IMG/VR virus record: IMGVR_UViG_3300026521_000291
Coordinates: 1-48,322 of that record
Length of the DNA: 48,322 nt
Reading direction: 5' to 3' (one strand)
Source: a virus
Position numbers and translations under genes: made by a program. The notes below the pieces were generated by a model that was given only the letters and a program-made list of their open reading frames with translations, did not search any database and was not told the origin of the DNA. Positions 7,652-16,531 of the stretch are shown here, in pieces (the first letter of the stretch is position 1; every line of letters starts with the position of its first letter).

Positions 7652-7984
7652 ATGGTAAATCTTACAAAAAATGAGAAAAGGTTTTTAACAGATTATTTAG
7701 AAAATAATGGTTGTGGAGCTTTAACACCACAAGAATTATTAGAAGATAATTTTAGTTGTTTCAGCATACAAGCAGCAGAAGAAGAACTAACTAATTATAC
7801 ACCAAATCAAATTAGAGGTTTTTTATCTAGTCTAATAGAAAAAGATGTTTTATGGTTTGAAGAAAGAGATGCATACAGAGTTTTAGATAATGATGGGCTA
7901 CAACCATCTTTATATTGGGTTTCAGATGAATTTTTAAAAGATTTGCAACCTAATTTAACTTTTAAGGATAACCTATGCAATTAA
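7652..7984 (+). CDS. Putative winged-helix-like protein
   Basis: A 110-residue protein. Residues about 1-75 give a helix-helix-helix-strand pattern: NEKRFLTDYLENNG, TPQELLEDN, TPNQIRGFLSSLIEKDVLWF, then EERDAYRVLDNDG as a possible wing. This resembles the winged-helix DNA-binding fold and would suit a small phage regulator. The assignment is from pattern only. AAAAGG precedes the ATG, a promoter element lies directly upstream, and the end overlaps the next gene by 10 bases. Confidence 0.6.
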   Translation: MVNLTKNEKRFLTDYLENNGCGALTPQELLEDNFSCFSIQAAEEELTNYTPNQIRGFLSSLIEKDVLWFEERDAYRVLDNDGLQPSLYWVSDEFLKDLQPNLTFKDNLCN

Positions 7985-8226
7985 TATTATTAACTCAAAA
8001 TGATTTAAAAAATGATGATTTTATATGTGATCATGATTTAAATTCATATAAAATAGATTTTAAAAAAATATTTGAAGCTGATATGGTTATCACTGTATGT
8101 GAAACTCATTTTAAAATTCATAAAAATAGATACCAATTATCTACAGATGAATTAATTCCAAACGAGATATTATCAGATTATTTATTGAATATATTAGGAA
8201 TAAATTATGAAAATATATTTGAATAA
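7975..8226 (+). CDS. Small hypothetical protein
   Basis: An 83-residue protein with no recognised family, overlapping the previous stop by 10 bases and the next start by 20 bases. AAGGATAACCT supplies the ribosome-binding site. It is acidic, with one FEADMVITVCETHFKIH stretch of alternating hydrophobics. Tight overlap with an exported lysis-type protein suggests a shared operon. Confidence 0.6.
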   Translation: MQLILLTQNDLKNDDFICDHDLNSYKIDFKKIFEADMVITVCETHFKIHKNRYQLSTDELIPNEILSDYLLNILGINYENIFE

Positions 8227-8839
8227 AAAAATTACTAATTTATTATTTGGTGTTAGTTTATTTATAACACCAATATTAGGTGCTGATGATTTAAATCATA
8301 ATTTAAAATATGTTCTTAAACCAATATATACTAATTATAGTTCGCAGCAAATACAAAATTTGCAAATAGCATATTCGATAGGTAAAATTACAAGAGCAGA
8401 AGATGGGACAACATTCGAAAAAACATTACCAAGTATAATGTTGAGAGAAAGTTCAGCAAAAAATAATATTATAGGCGATGATAAAAATAAAAATGGCTCA
8501 AAAAGATCATTTACTGATTCTTCGCTTGGTGTAATGCAAGTAAGAGTATCAACAGCTAGGGAAATATCTAAAAAAGTGACTGCAATGAATTGGGTAAATA
8601 AATTATCAGATCATAAAATAGCAAATATGTTAAAAAACAACAATCAATTCAATATATTAATTGCTGCGCATTATATAAGGATAAATTACAATTTATCATT
8701 AAGAAGAAAGTATATAGATCCTATCTTTAAAACAATATCACGTTATAATGGAGGTTGGCATAATAAAACATATTACTCGAAAGTAATTAAAAATATGAAA
8801 AGCATAAAAAAATTAATAAAGAAAGGTATTTTAAAATAA
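8207..8839 (+). CDS. Exported transglycosylase-like (SLT) lysis protein
   Basis: A 210-residue protein starting with a signal-peptide-like segment: basic MKIYLNKK, then hydrophobic NLLFGVSLFITPILGA, with possible cleavage after GA near residue 26. The mature part resembles soluble lytic transglycosylases: catalytic-type E81 in LRESSA, then SLGVMQV (106-112), AAHYIR, and SRYNGG near the C-terminus. These enzymes cleave the MurNAc-GlcNAc bond. A signal peptide on a phage muramidase-type enzyme suggests Sec-dependent export. AGGA precedes the ATG, which overlaps the upstream gene by 20 bases. It may be the endolysin or an entry/release factor; no holin is evident next to it. Confidence 0.75.
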   Translation: MKIYLNKKITNLLFGVSLFITPILGADDLNHNLKYVLKPIYTNYSSQQIQNLQIAYSIGKITRAEDGTTFEKTLPSIMLRESSAKNNIIGDDKNKNGSKRSFTDSSLGVMQVRVSTAREISKKVTAMNWVNKLSDHKIANMLKNNNQFNILIAAHYIRINYNLSLRRKYIDPIFKTISRYNGGWHNKTYYSKVIKNMKSIKKLIKKGILK

Positions 8840-8859
8840 ATCTTAAAAAGGAGAAAAAT

Positions 8860-9033
8860 ATGGATTTCAATAAATTAAATGAAGTGTTAAAAAATTTAGT
8901 TAGCATTAAACATATTATGGATAGCGATGATATTAAAGTATATAATTTTATTATGACATTAGAAGCAACTACTCATAATATTAATTTAGTGAAGAAATTT
9001 AGTGATGATATGATGAATAAATACATCATCTAA
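8860..9033 (+). CDS. Small hypothetical protein, 57 residues
   Basis: A short reading frame with an excellent AAGGAG 5 bases before its ATG, 20 bases after the transglycosylase stop. The predicted protein is helical and amphipathic (NKLNEVLKNLVSIKHIMDSD, then FIMTLEATTHNINLVKKFSD). No family recognised. Its stop codon begins the 11-bp tandem array that follows. The Shine-Dalgarno and tight spacing support it being a real gene. Confidence 0.7.
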   Translation: MDFNKLNEVLKNLVSIKHIMDSDDIKVYNFIMTLEATTHNINLVKKFSDDMMNKYII

Positions 9034-9109
9034 ATTAAACACAAATTAAACACAAATTAAACACAAATTAAACACAAATTAAACACAAATTAAACACAAA
9101 TTAAACACA
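9033..9109. repeat. 11-bp tandem array, 7 copies
   Basis: Unit AATTAAACACA is repeated seven times perfectly, starting at the last base of the upstream TAA and running to the Shine-Dalgarno of the SPFH gene. The unit contains TAA. Confidence 0.96.
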
Positions 9110-9124
9110 AATTAAAGGAATACA

Positions 9125-10456
9125 ATGTTTACAAACAAAGATGGTAATTTAAAAATTGGAAAAATTATAGCATATGCTATTGGTGGTCTGCTAACTTTTA
9201 GTCTTATTATGGGAAGCTTCTATATTGTTGGTGGTACAGAATATGCTGTTGAAAGAACACCAAGTGGAGAAATGCAAGGAGTAGTTGAACCAGGAATTCA
9301 TTTTAAAGTTCCTTTTTTATCTAGTGTTCATTTTTACGATCAGTTTCAAACAGTGGCATATGTGGACGATGAAGACGGTGAAGGTGTTGGCACAATGAAA
9401 AGAATTAATTTTGCTGATACTTATGGTGGCTATGTAGGTGGAACTATTAGGTATAAATTATCTAGTAATCCAGATTTGTTAGTAGAAATGCACAAAGCAT
9501 ACGTTAATGAAAATAACCTAATTGAAAGTGGTTTAAAACCTATTTCAAAGCAATTACTTGTATATACAGCAAATCAGATTACTGGTGAAGATTTTATGCA
9601 AGGTGGACAAAACGAATATCAAATTCGTGTAGAAGATCAAGGAAATAATGGTTTATATATTACTAAACGGGAAAAGATTTTAGTTAAGAAAAATACATCA
9701 GATGTTGGCTTAAAGGATCAGAATCCACAAAAAAGACCACAAAGAGATTCTTATATTTTTAGAACAGTTATTCAAAAAGATAAAAATGGCATTCCTTTAA
9801 GACAAGAATTGCCTATTACAAAATATGGTATTAAGATTGTTCAAGTTACAATCGATGATTTTAGACCAGAGAAAAAACTAAATGACTTTATCAATAGAAA
9901 GAAAGAACAGATAGCAATTCGTCAAAAACTTGTAGAAGAACAAGAAAACGAGAGACAGTCTGCAGTAACAGCTGAACTTCGTGGTAATCGTGAACGTATC
10001 GAAGCAAGACAGAAAATGTTAAAAGAAAAAGATGCTGCTGTTATTGAAGCACAAAAAAGAGTGGATTTAGAACAAAAAGAAGCAGAGCTTCAAATTGTGC
10101 GTAAGAAAAAAGAATTAGAAATTGCAAAGGCAAATGAAGGCATTCAAATTGCTAATGCCATCGCAGCTAAACACCAAGCACAAGCAATCGAATCAAAGGG
10201 GTTAGCAGAGGCTAAAGTTAAAAAAGCTATGTATAATGCAGTTAGAAAAGATGTATTAGTGTTAGAGGTGAAAAAAATTACAGAAGTTGCAAAATATAAA
10301 GCACTTAAAGAATCACAAATCGTTCTTCCAAAAACAGTAATTATGAGTGGCGGAAGCGGGAAAGATGCTAGTTCATCTTTAGCACAATTAACAGATTTAT
10401 CTATTATGGGGAAAATTGACCAAATGGATAAAGAGAATAAAAATAAAAAAGAATAA
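9125..10456 (+). CDS. SPFH/band-7 (prohibitin/stomatin-like) membrane protein
   Basis: A 443-residue protein with one N-terminal membrane segment (about 14-36, IIAYAIGGLLTFSLIMGSFY). An SPFH domain follows: ERTPSGEMQGVVEPGIHFKV at about 43-62, continuing to about 265. A long Glu/Lys/Ala coiled coil (about 260-390) with EIAKANEGIQIANAIAAKHQ-type heptads comes next. Members form oligomeric cages on the inner membrane and often bind proteases. Phage versions could protect against host proteolysis or shape the membrane during infection; that role is inferred. AAAGGA precedes the ATG. The next gene is a lipoprotein, so the pair may form an envelope module. Confidence 0.88.
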   Translation: MFTNKDGNLKIGKIIAYAIGGLLTFSLIMGSFYIVGGTEYAVERTPSGEMQGVVEPGIHFKVPFLSSVHFYDQFQTVAYVDDEDGEGVGTMKRINFADTYGGYVGGTIRYKLSSNPDLLVEMHKAYVNENNLIESGLKPISKQLLVYTANQITGEDFMQGGQNEYQIRVEDQGNNGLYITKREKILVKKNTSDVGLKDQNPQKRPQRDSYIFRTVIQKDKNGIPLRQELPITKYGIKIVQVTIDDFRPEKKLNDFINRKKEQIAIRQKLVEEQENERQSAVTAELRGNRERIEARQKMLKEKDAAVIEAQKRVDLEQKEAELQIVRKKKELEIAKANEGIQIANAIAAKHQAQAIESKGLAEAKVKKAMYNAVRKDVLVLEVKKITEVAKYKALKESQIVLPKTVIMSGGSGKDASSSLAQLTDLSIMGKIDQMDKENKNKKE

Positions 10457-10489
10457 AAAAAATAAAAAATAAAAAATAAAAAATAAAAG
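10452..10489. repeat. Short A-rich 8-bp array
   Basis: About four copies of AAAAAATA-type units run from the SPFH stop codon to the AAAAGG of the next gene. Low complexity makes the exact copy number uncertain. Confidence 0.7.
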
Positions 10490-10497
10490 GATATAAA

Positions 10498-11100
10498 ATG
10501 AAATTTAAGTTTTTAAATTTATTAACATTGAGCACATTTTTATTTATGGTTTTAGTAGGGTGTTCAAACCCTACTCCAAAAGAAAAATTAAATGAAAAAC
10601 TAAATAATACTATTCAAAAAAATGAAAAATGTATGCAAGAAGGAGTTATTTCTCCAAAATGGATTTGTAGTCCACATATTGATGGTTTTTATAGTGGAGT
10701 TGGTGTTGCTGAATATTCGGTTGCTGGTATTAACCACATGAGAACTATTTCAGCAGCAAATGCCAGAAATGAAATTTCGAGACAAATTAAATTAAATGTA
10801 AAAAATAAAGTAGAATTATTTACTAGATCTACTGGAGCAAAAAATCAATCAATTGATAAAGTTAACACAGAAATAACTAAACAATTAACCAATATTGATT
10901 TATCAAATTCATATATAATGGATGTTTGGAGTGCCCCATCCGGTGCATATTACACATTGGTTGTTGTTAATAAAGATGATGTTAATAACCAGATTAGTAG
11001 CAACATCAATTCTAGTTATAAAAATGATAATGCTCTTTGGCAGCAATTTCAATCAAAACAAAGTCTGAAGGAATTAGAAAAAGATATAACAGAAAATTAA
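10498..11100 (+). CDS. LPP20-like lipoprotein
   Basis: A 200-residue protein with a lipoprotein signal: KFKFLNLL, a hydrophobic LSTFLFMVLVG, then C22 in the lipobox LVGC. The mature domain (about 60-165) has FYSGVGVAEYS, AANARNEISRQIKLNVKNKV and YYTLVVVNKDDV. This is the pattern of the LPP20 lipoprotein family, common in Helicobacter and Campylobacter relatives, where the cysteine is lipidated and the protein faces the periplasm or outer membrane. Phage lipoproteins can act in superinfection exclusion; that is only a possibility here. AAAGGA precedes the ATG. Confidence 0.75.
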   Translation: MKFKFLNLLTLSTFLFMVLVGCSNPTPKEKLNEKLNNTIQKNEKCMQEGVISPKWICSPHIDGFYSGVGVAEYSVAGINHMRTISAANARNEISRQIKLNVKNKVELFTRSTGAKNQSIDKVNTEITKQLTNIDLSNSYIMDVWSAPSGAYYTLVVVNKDDVNNQISSNINSSYKNDNALWQQFQSKQSLKELEKDITEN

Positions 11101-11133
11101 TTTAAAAATTAATTTAAAAATTATATTTAACTT

Positions 11134-11151
11134 TGGGGTTTTAAAACCCCA
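11134..11151 (+). terminator. Palindromic hairpin terminator
   Basis: TGGGGTTTTAAAACCCCA is a perfect palindrome able to form a GC-clamped hairpin 33 bases after the lipoprotein stop. A T-run lies within the arm rather than after it, so factor-independent function is uncertain. Confidence 0.6.
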
Positions 11152-11190
11152 TTCTTAAGTATAATTAAAGTAGAATTATATTATAATACA

Positions 11191-11256
11191 TACTAATACA
11201 TACTAATACATACTAATACATACTAATACATACTAATACATACTAATACATACTAA
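11191..11256. repeat. 10-bp tandem array, 6 copies
   Basis: TACTAATACA repeats six times perfectly plus a partial copy, within the 225-base gap 11101-11325. The rest of that gap holds the 11134 hairpin and AT-rich sequence; no gene is visible. Confidence 0.96.
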
Positions 11257-11325
11257 ACATACTAAAACAATATATGTTTATATATTTAGTCATTTAATTA
11301 TTAAAATGGAATATAAAGGTTTAAA

Positions 11326-13980
11326 ATGAAATTAACATTATTTAGAAGTAAAAAAACTAATTCAAAATTTCCATATAGTCCATATGATGAAGAATCAAAT
11401 AATGTATTCGATTTTATAAGTATAGAAACTAACATAGAAAAAGCTATGGAATATATTAGCTCAGAATTTATATTAAACAGAAATTATAATATACCAACAT
11501 TAACTAAATTATCACGAACTAAACGGGATTTGGAAAAATATTTAGAAGAAAGATTAGGTTTTGTTATATTAGATTTGGATAATATAACATCACAATATAA
11601 ATTGAATAAAATTATTGAATATTTAAAATCAAAGGATTATTATTTTAGTTTAGCTCCAAGTAGAAGTTATGATGGTGTTAATATTTTCAACCAGAAAGGA
11701 ATATTAATAGCTGATGGTTATAATAACAAAGCTAGTGCGCTTTGTATTTTATCAGAAATTAAAAAAGATTTGTTTGAATATTGTAAAGTCGATATATCTA
11801 GTTTAAATGAAGGAGCATTTCAAGCACCAACATATAAAGATGAAATTACAATTATTCATAAAGGCAATTATATCCCAACTTATGAAGTATTGCAACCTAA
11901 ACCAATAACAAAAAATGTAAATGTTGACAATTCATCAAAGGTGTTAGATATTTGCTTAGAATATTATAGATTGAGTGGATTTGTGATAGAAAGCACCAAA
12001 GATAATATAATAAGTTTTTCACACCCTTCAGAAAAAACAAAAAAGGGGTATTTTTTATTTACAAATAATCCTTTTAATATGAAACATTTTAATCCAGATA
12101 AACAATTTTCTATTTTCAATGAGGTTAAGGATAGAAAGGCTGTTCAGGATTATTTGGAGGAAATTAATAATATTAAAAGAAAAGAAGTATTAGGTGGTTT
12201 AGGCACATCAAAATATCAGCTTAATATTGATGAGAGATATATTAAAATAACGCCAGAATTAACAGATATGGTTGATAAATGGTATAATGAATGTGGTATA
12301 TTAAAAATTAAATCTGCTATGGGAACGGGAAAATCTTCAGTTATAAACTTAATAATTAAAAAAGCACATCAGGAATATAAACCAGTACTAATAATTACCA
12401 ATAGAATAAGTGTTGCGAACGATTTTAAAAACAAATATAACATCAAATTATATAGCGATGGTGATTATAATATCGGTGACTCATTAATAGTACAATTAGA
12501 AAGTTTACACAAATATAGTTTAAAATATTTTGATGTTGTTATTTTAGATGAATTTATGTCACTAATGTTGCATAGCAGAAATAGTTTAAGTGATTATAGC
12601 AATTTAAACAAAGTTAAATTGCAATACAGTTTAACATCAAAAAGATGTGTGATTGCCGATGCTTTTTTATATGGTGCCGAAGATATGTTTAAAATATCTA
12701 ATCCAGTATTTTGTATTAATAATTCATATAGAGAAAATATTAAAATAAACAGCTATGATGATATTAATACCTTTATTCATAATGTTATCAAATTTTCAAA
12801 ATCGGAAAAAAGATATAATAGAAAAGTTACTGTTAGTTGTTCATCAAAATTAATATCAAAGGTGTTATATAGATTATGTGAAGAAAATAATCTAAAAACT
12901 ATACTATTAAATTCTGATTCAAGCGATGAGGATAAAGTTTTAATATTTAAAGAATTTGAAAAGGAAAATCATGATTCATGGAATGTTTTTATTTATACAC
13001 CAACATTAACTGTTGGAGTATCAAATCTGAATAATATTAAACACCATTTTCATTACGATGAATCAAATTCAATGGATGTTATTAGCTCTATTCAAATGAT
13101 TAGAAGATCCAGAAAGGCTGAAAATATTCATTATTTGTTAGTAGAAAGGAAAAGATATTTACAAACATCATTAAAACATCTCAATGATGAAATTATATCT
13201 AACATTTCAAAATATTATATTAAAAATAAAAATTCATTATTAATAGATATTGATGAAAATGGCGATCCAAAACTTTCAACCACTGGTAATTTTATTAATA
13301 TTGTAGAAATAATTTATAATATTTTAGAATCAAATCATAAACATAGCTTTGAAATTTTATTAAGTCATCAAATAAAAAATAAACCAATATTAAAGAAAAA
13401 ACAAACTACAAAAATTAATATAAATAAATACAAGGAAATTATAAAAAATGAGGAACACAATGCTTTATTATCAGCATTAGAAAAATTAGATGAAATAAAC
13501 TATAGTCAAGACGTTATTGATGATTTTAGAAATAGAACACATTTAATAACAGATGAGGATAAATTGCTTAAATTAATGTCCGAAATAAAACCACATCTGA
13601 AACACAACATTTCTGATGATGATTTAAAGAAAATAATTAATAGGGAAATTAAAACCAAATTTAATTATATCGGAAAACTTAAGAAATTAAATTTATTTTT
13701 AACAAAAAATGAATATGAAATAAAAGGAATTTTAAATCATATAATTAGCGAAAATATTACTAATAAATCACAAATAGAATTTTTCAATTATTTATTATCC
13801 ATAAAATCTAAAAAAATACAACTAAAAAATAGATATTCAATAAATGAAATAAAGAAAATTGATAAATATATTAATTATAAGAGTTTTAAATCATTTATTC
13901 AAAAAATTGGTTATAGGAAAACCGGAAGTATTTATTCTATTACTCAAAAGATGATAGATGATTCTAAATTGGTAAAATAG
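11326..13980 (+). CDS. SF2 helicase, origin-binding-protein type, with possible primase-like N-terminus
   Basis: An 884-residue protein. The C-terminal two thirds contain superfamily 2 helicase motifs: Walker A SAMGTGKSS (330-338), LIITNRISVANDF (motif Ia), DVVILDEFM with DE at 408-409, and a motif VI-like QMIRRSRKA. This pattern matches the herpesvirus UL9/origin-binding-protein helicases also found in phages. Residues 75-185 contain FVILDLDN (D83, D85), then SLAPSRSYDGVN. That resembles the acidic strand and Ser-rich loop of archaeo-eukaryotic primases, but the rest of that fold is not obvious. AAAGG precedes the ATG. The stop codon merges into a tandem array. Role inferred: replication initiation. 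Confidence 0.8.
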   Translation: MKLTLFRSKKTNSKFPYSPYDEESNNVFDFISIETNIEKAMEYISSEFILNRNYNIPTLTKLSRTKRDLEKYLEERLGFVILDLDNITSQYKLNKIIEYLKSKDYYFSLAPSRSYDGVNIFNQKGILIADGYNNKASALCILSEIKKDLFEYCKVDISSLNEGAFQAPTYKDEITIIHKGNYIPTYEVLQPKPITKNVNVDNSSKVLDICLEYYRLSGFVIESTKDNIISFSHPSEKTKKGYFLFTNNPFNMKHFNPDKQFSIFNEVKDRKAVQDYLEEINNIKRKEVLGGLGTSKYQLNIDERYIKITPELTDMVDKWYNECGILKIKSAMGTGKSSVINLIIKKAHQEYKPVLIITNRISVANDFKNKYNIKLYSDGDYNIGDSLIVQLESLHKYSLKYFDVVILDEFMSLMLHSRNSLSDYSNLNKVKLQYSLTSKRCVIADAFLYGAEDMFKISNPVFCINNSYRENIKINSYDDINTFIHNVIKFSKSEKRYNRKVTVSCSSKLISKVLYRLCEENNLKTILLNSDSSDEDKVLIFKEFEKENHDSWNVFIYTPTLTVGVSNLNNIKHHFHYDESNSMDVISSIQMIRRSRKAENIHYLLVERKRYLQTSLKHLNDEIISNISKYYIKNKNSLLIDIDENGDPKLSTTGNFINIVEIIYNILESNHKHSFEILLSHQIKNKPILKKKQTTKININKYKEIIKNEEHNALLSALEKLDEINYSQDVIDDFRNRTHLITDEDKLLKLMSEIKPHLKHNISDDDLKKIINREIKTKFNYIGKLKKLNLFLTKNEYEIKGILNHIISENITNKSQIEFFNYLLSIKSKKIQLKNRYSINEIKKIDKYINYKSFKSFIQKIGYRKTGSIYSITQKMIDDSKLVK

Positions 13981-14080
13981 TAATAAATTGGTAAAATTGG
14001 TAAAATTGGTAAAATAGTAATAAATAGTAATAAATAGTAATAAATAGTAATAAATAGTAATAAATAGTAATAAATAGTAA
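13968..14080. repeat. Composite 9-bp and 10-bp tandem arrays
   Basis: Copies of a 9-bp AATTGGTAA-type unit (to about 14014) pass into six perfect copies of TAAATAGTAA (14021-14080). The first unit is a copy of the last codons and stop of the helicase gene (TTGGTAAAATAG), so the array appears to have grown out of the gene end. Confidence 0.93.
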
Positions 14081-14089
14081 AGGAAAAAA

Positions 14090-14716
14090 ATGATAATAGA
14101 TGCAATATTGAATTCAGTGAACTTAAATACCAGATTTGATAAATTTGATAAAGTCACTGAATTTAGGTTAAAAAATTCAGTAATAGTTGCTATGGGTTTA
14201 GGAATTTTAAGTCCATTAATAGTTGTTCTTAAAGGTATATATTTGCTACCGTGGATTGTTGCTTTAATGAGCATAGTTCAAACATTAACAGTAAAACTAA
14301 ATAAATTAATTTTAAAAAAATTTAATATTCAGGATATGTATAGAATCGGAATATTTATACATTTAGGTTTTATCATAAATAGTTCATTATATTTTATAAA
14401 CCCATTATTTACTGTTTATGGTGATGGTATATTAGCTATTATGGAAGTTGCTATTTTTTCATCTTATAGTATAGCTCTAAATAATTATATAACCAAATTT
14501 TACCCAAAAAGTATGTCAGAATTTCAAATCACAAAAAATAGTGCTTGGGCTGATGGGTATCTAATTGGATTAACGGCTATAACGGTCGTTACATTCTGTT
14601 CAACATTAGAACATGGACTATTATTATTTATCGCTTTTAACACCATTTTTAGTGCGTGGCTTGTATATAATTGGAACTTCTTTAAAAATATAGATATGGA
14701 TTTAGAAATTAAGTGA
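14090..14716 (+). CDS. Integral membrane protein
   Basis: A 208-residue protein with about five or six hydrophobic segments: about 29-48, 51-68, 86-108, 113-130, 155-172 and 176-194. Short charged loops separate them. No family recognised. The N-terminal 27 residues are charged and soluble. AAAGG precedes the ATG. It could alter host membrane or uptake physiology, or act in superinfection control; nothing in the sequence distinguishes these. A holin role seems less likely given its size and segment number. Confidence 0.65.
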   Translation: MIIDAILNSVNLNTRFDKFDKVTEFRLKNSVIVAMGLGILSPLIVVLKGIYLLPWIVALMSIVQTLTVKLNKLILKKFNIQDMYRIGIFIHLGFIINSSLYFINPLFTVYGDGILAIMEVAIFSSYSIALNNYITKFYPKSMSEFQITKNSAWADGYLIGLTAITVVTFCSTLEHGLLLFIAFNTIFSAWLVYNWNFFKNIDMDLEIK

Positions 14717-14780
14717 ATATTCAGTGAATATTAAGAATAATATAATATAATATAATAATTAAAAACAACAAAGGAATATT

Positions 14781-16091
14781 ATGGATAATTTAGAAAAATT
14801 TATTGAACATACTTGGTCAGTCAAAAAAGTGAATAATACACATCAGGAGTATTTTAGAATACCAACGGATCCATCTATGAATGAATTAGTTGATTGGTTT
14901 CAAACAGAATTTGTTTCTTTATCAAATTCCATGAAAAATTCTAATCATAGTTATAATGATAAACCAAACCCATTCCATTTAGAGGATTCTGTCTGGACGC
15001 ATACAATGATGGTATGTATGCAAGCTGAAATGTTAAATGTTTCCAAAATTAATAAAATTTGTGCATTATTGCATGATATTGGAAAACCAATTTGCAGAAC
15101 AGTGATTGATGGGAATTCAAAAAAACCAATATATAATGAAGCTGATTTACAAAAAAACAAAGATTTAGAAAATGAAATACCACAAAATGAAAAAAAGGTT
15201 CATTTTAGAGGTCATGAAGGTGTTTCATCCTATTTATCAATCGAACTTCTAAATGATTTATTATCGCGAGGTGTTATTGACTCAGATGAATTAATAATGT
15301 GTTTTAGAATTATATCTTTACATGGGATTTTATTTGATTATATTGATGAAGATGGTAATGAGAAAAAACCACATAAAATATTTGAAAAATTTAAAGCAAA
15401 TGAATATAAATTATTTGAATATTTTATCACTCAGGTAAAATGTGATTCATTAGGAAGATTTTACAAAGCAAAAAATGGAAGAAAAAATTCCGCAATGAAA
15501 TTAGGAACAGAAATTTACACAACCAATAGCTTTATTGAATATCATAAAAACAAAAATTCATCACTAAGCGAAAAAGTTGTAAAAAAATTAGAAAAAAGAG
15601 GTAAAATACCAAAATCTAATTCAATATTATTATATGTAGGGTTGCCTTGTTCTGGGAAATCTACATATTCAAAATATTTTAATGGGGAAATAATTTCCAG
15701 AGATGATATATTAATTGAATATGGCAAAGAAAAATACAATAATGGTGAATTTAGTAAAATTTTTAATATGTTAACTGATGAAGATCAAGAAAAAATTGAC
15801 ATCGAATACAGAAAAAGATTTGTTGATGCAACAAAAACCGAAAAAGATATTTTAATAGATATGACAAACCTAACAAAAAAATCAAGAAGATCAAAATTAA
15901 ATCGAGTAGACGAAAGTTTTAAAAAACAAATTAAAATGTTTATTGTGCCATTACATACTTTATATGAAAGAAACAAAAAAAGATTTGCAGAAGAAGGAAA
16001 ATTTATTAGAGATGAAGTGTATTTAAATATGGCAAAAAAATTTATTGTACCTACATATGATGAAGCTGATGAAATTGAATTTATTGTTTAA
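14781..16091 (+). CDS. HD-domain / polynucleotide kinase fusion
   Basis: A 436-residue two-domain protein. Residues about 60-225 form an HD phosphohydrolase: H74 in VWTHTMM, H98-D99 in LLHDIGKP, H145 in RGHEG, and D222. Residues about 280-436 form a P-loop kinase of the T4 Pnkp type: GLPCSGKST (287-295), ISRDDI, and an IDMTN motif. Pnkp kinases phosphorylate 5-prime OH ends. The HD part may take over the 2-prime,3-prime-phosphate removal done by the HAD domain in T4 Pnkp; that is inference. RNA ligase 1 lies 1.7 kb downstream, supporting RNA repair. AAAGGA precedes the ATG. Confidence 0.85.
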   Translation: MDNLEKFIEHTWSVKKVNNTHQEYFRIPTDPSMNELVDWFQTEFVSLSNSMKNSNHSYNDKPNPFHLEDSVWTHTMMVCMQAEMLNVSKINKICALLHDIGKPICRTVIDGNSKKPIYNEADLQKNKDLENEIPQNEKKVHFRGHEGVSSYLSIELLNDLLSRGVIDSDELIMCFRIISLHGILFDYIDEDGNEKKPHKIFEKFKANEYKLFEYFITQVKCDSLGRFYKAKNGRKNSAMKLGTEIYTTNSFIEYHKNKNSSLSEKVVKKLEKRGKIPKSNSILLYVGLPCSGKSTYSKYFNGEIISRDDILIEYGKEKYNNGEFSKIFNMLTDEDQEKIDIEYRKRFVDATKTEKDILIDMTNLTKKSRRSKLNRVDESFKKQIKMFIVPLHTLYERNKKRFAEEGKFIRDEVYLNMAKKFIVPTYDEADEIEFIV

Positions 16092-16101
16092 ATTCAATTT
16101 C
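16071..16101 (+). terminator. Hairpin containing the HD-kinase stop codon
   Basis: GAAATTGAATTTA and TAAATTCAATTTC form a perfect 13-bp stem with a 5-base loop. The stop TAA is the first three bases of the right arm. It lies 58 bases before promoter element copy D. Confidence 0.7.
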
Positions 16102-16159
16102 TAATAAAATTCCGAATTTTATCGGTATTTTATCGATATTTTAAGGTATATGTTATCTA

Positions 16160-16186
16160 AATAATCTTATAATATATTATATAAAA
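16160..16186 (+). promoter_or_regulatory. Recurrent promoter-like element, copy D
   Basis: Identical 27-bp element. The leader (AAAGATTAAAGGATTCAAAATG) is the same subtype as copies A and B. A stop-spanning hairpin precedes it. Confidence 0.75.
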
Positions 16187-16203
16187 AGATTAAAGGATTC
16201 AAA

Positions 16204-16386
16204 ATGATTATAATTGATTTAACATTAACCAACGGAGTAAAATTTTCATTTGTTATAAACGGAAATGTGGCATTTAGTGATGGATATTACCAAGATGGTA
16301 ATCATAATAATGGTGGCTATAATGTTAAAGAAACTAGAGAAGAAATAAAAGCTCTTATTAAAAAAGAAATGGATGCATTAAAATAA
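16204..16386 (+). CDS. Small hypothetical protein
   Basis: A 60-residue protein with strong expression signals: element D upstream and AAAGGATTC as Shine-Dalgarno. The sequence starts with two strands (IIIDLTLTNG, KFSFVINGNVAFSDG), then an Asn/Gly-rich loop and a charged helix (KETREEIKALIKKEMDALK). No family recognised. It is followed by a strong terminator hairpin, so it may form a monocistronic, highly transcribed unit. Confidence 0.65.
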   Translation: MIIIDLTLTNGVKFSFVINGNVAFSDGYYQDGNHNNGGYNVKETREEIKALIKKEMDALK

Positions 16387-16390
16387 TTCA

Positions 16391-16415
16391 TTGTTGAGGG
16401 ATTATCCCTCAACAA
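16391..16415 (+). terminator. Hairpin terminator
   Basis: TTGTTGAGGGA and TCCCTCAACAA form a perfect 11-bp stem with a TTA loop, 5 bases after the stop. There is no long T-tract after it. Confidence 0.7.
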
Positions 16416-16531
16416 ATATATGCAATGATACTCAAATTATTGTTAAAGTTAGTGAATATTATTAAATTGCAAAGTTTTAAAGAACTACATTTAGTATTCT
16501 TTTTAATTTTTACTTATGATAAGGTGTTATA

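Noticed and set aside
13891-14274. 127-codon open frame on the - strand
   Set aside because: Runs through the tandem array and antisense to two good + strand genes; Tyr/Leu repeats come from the array.
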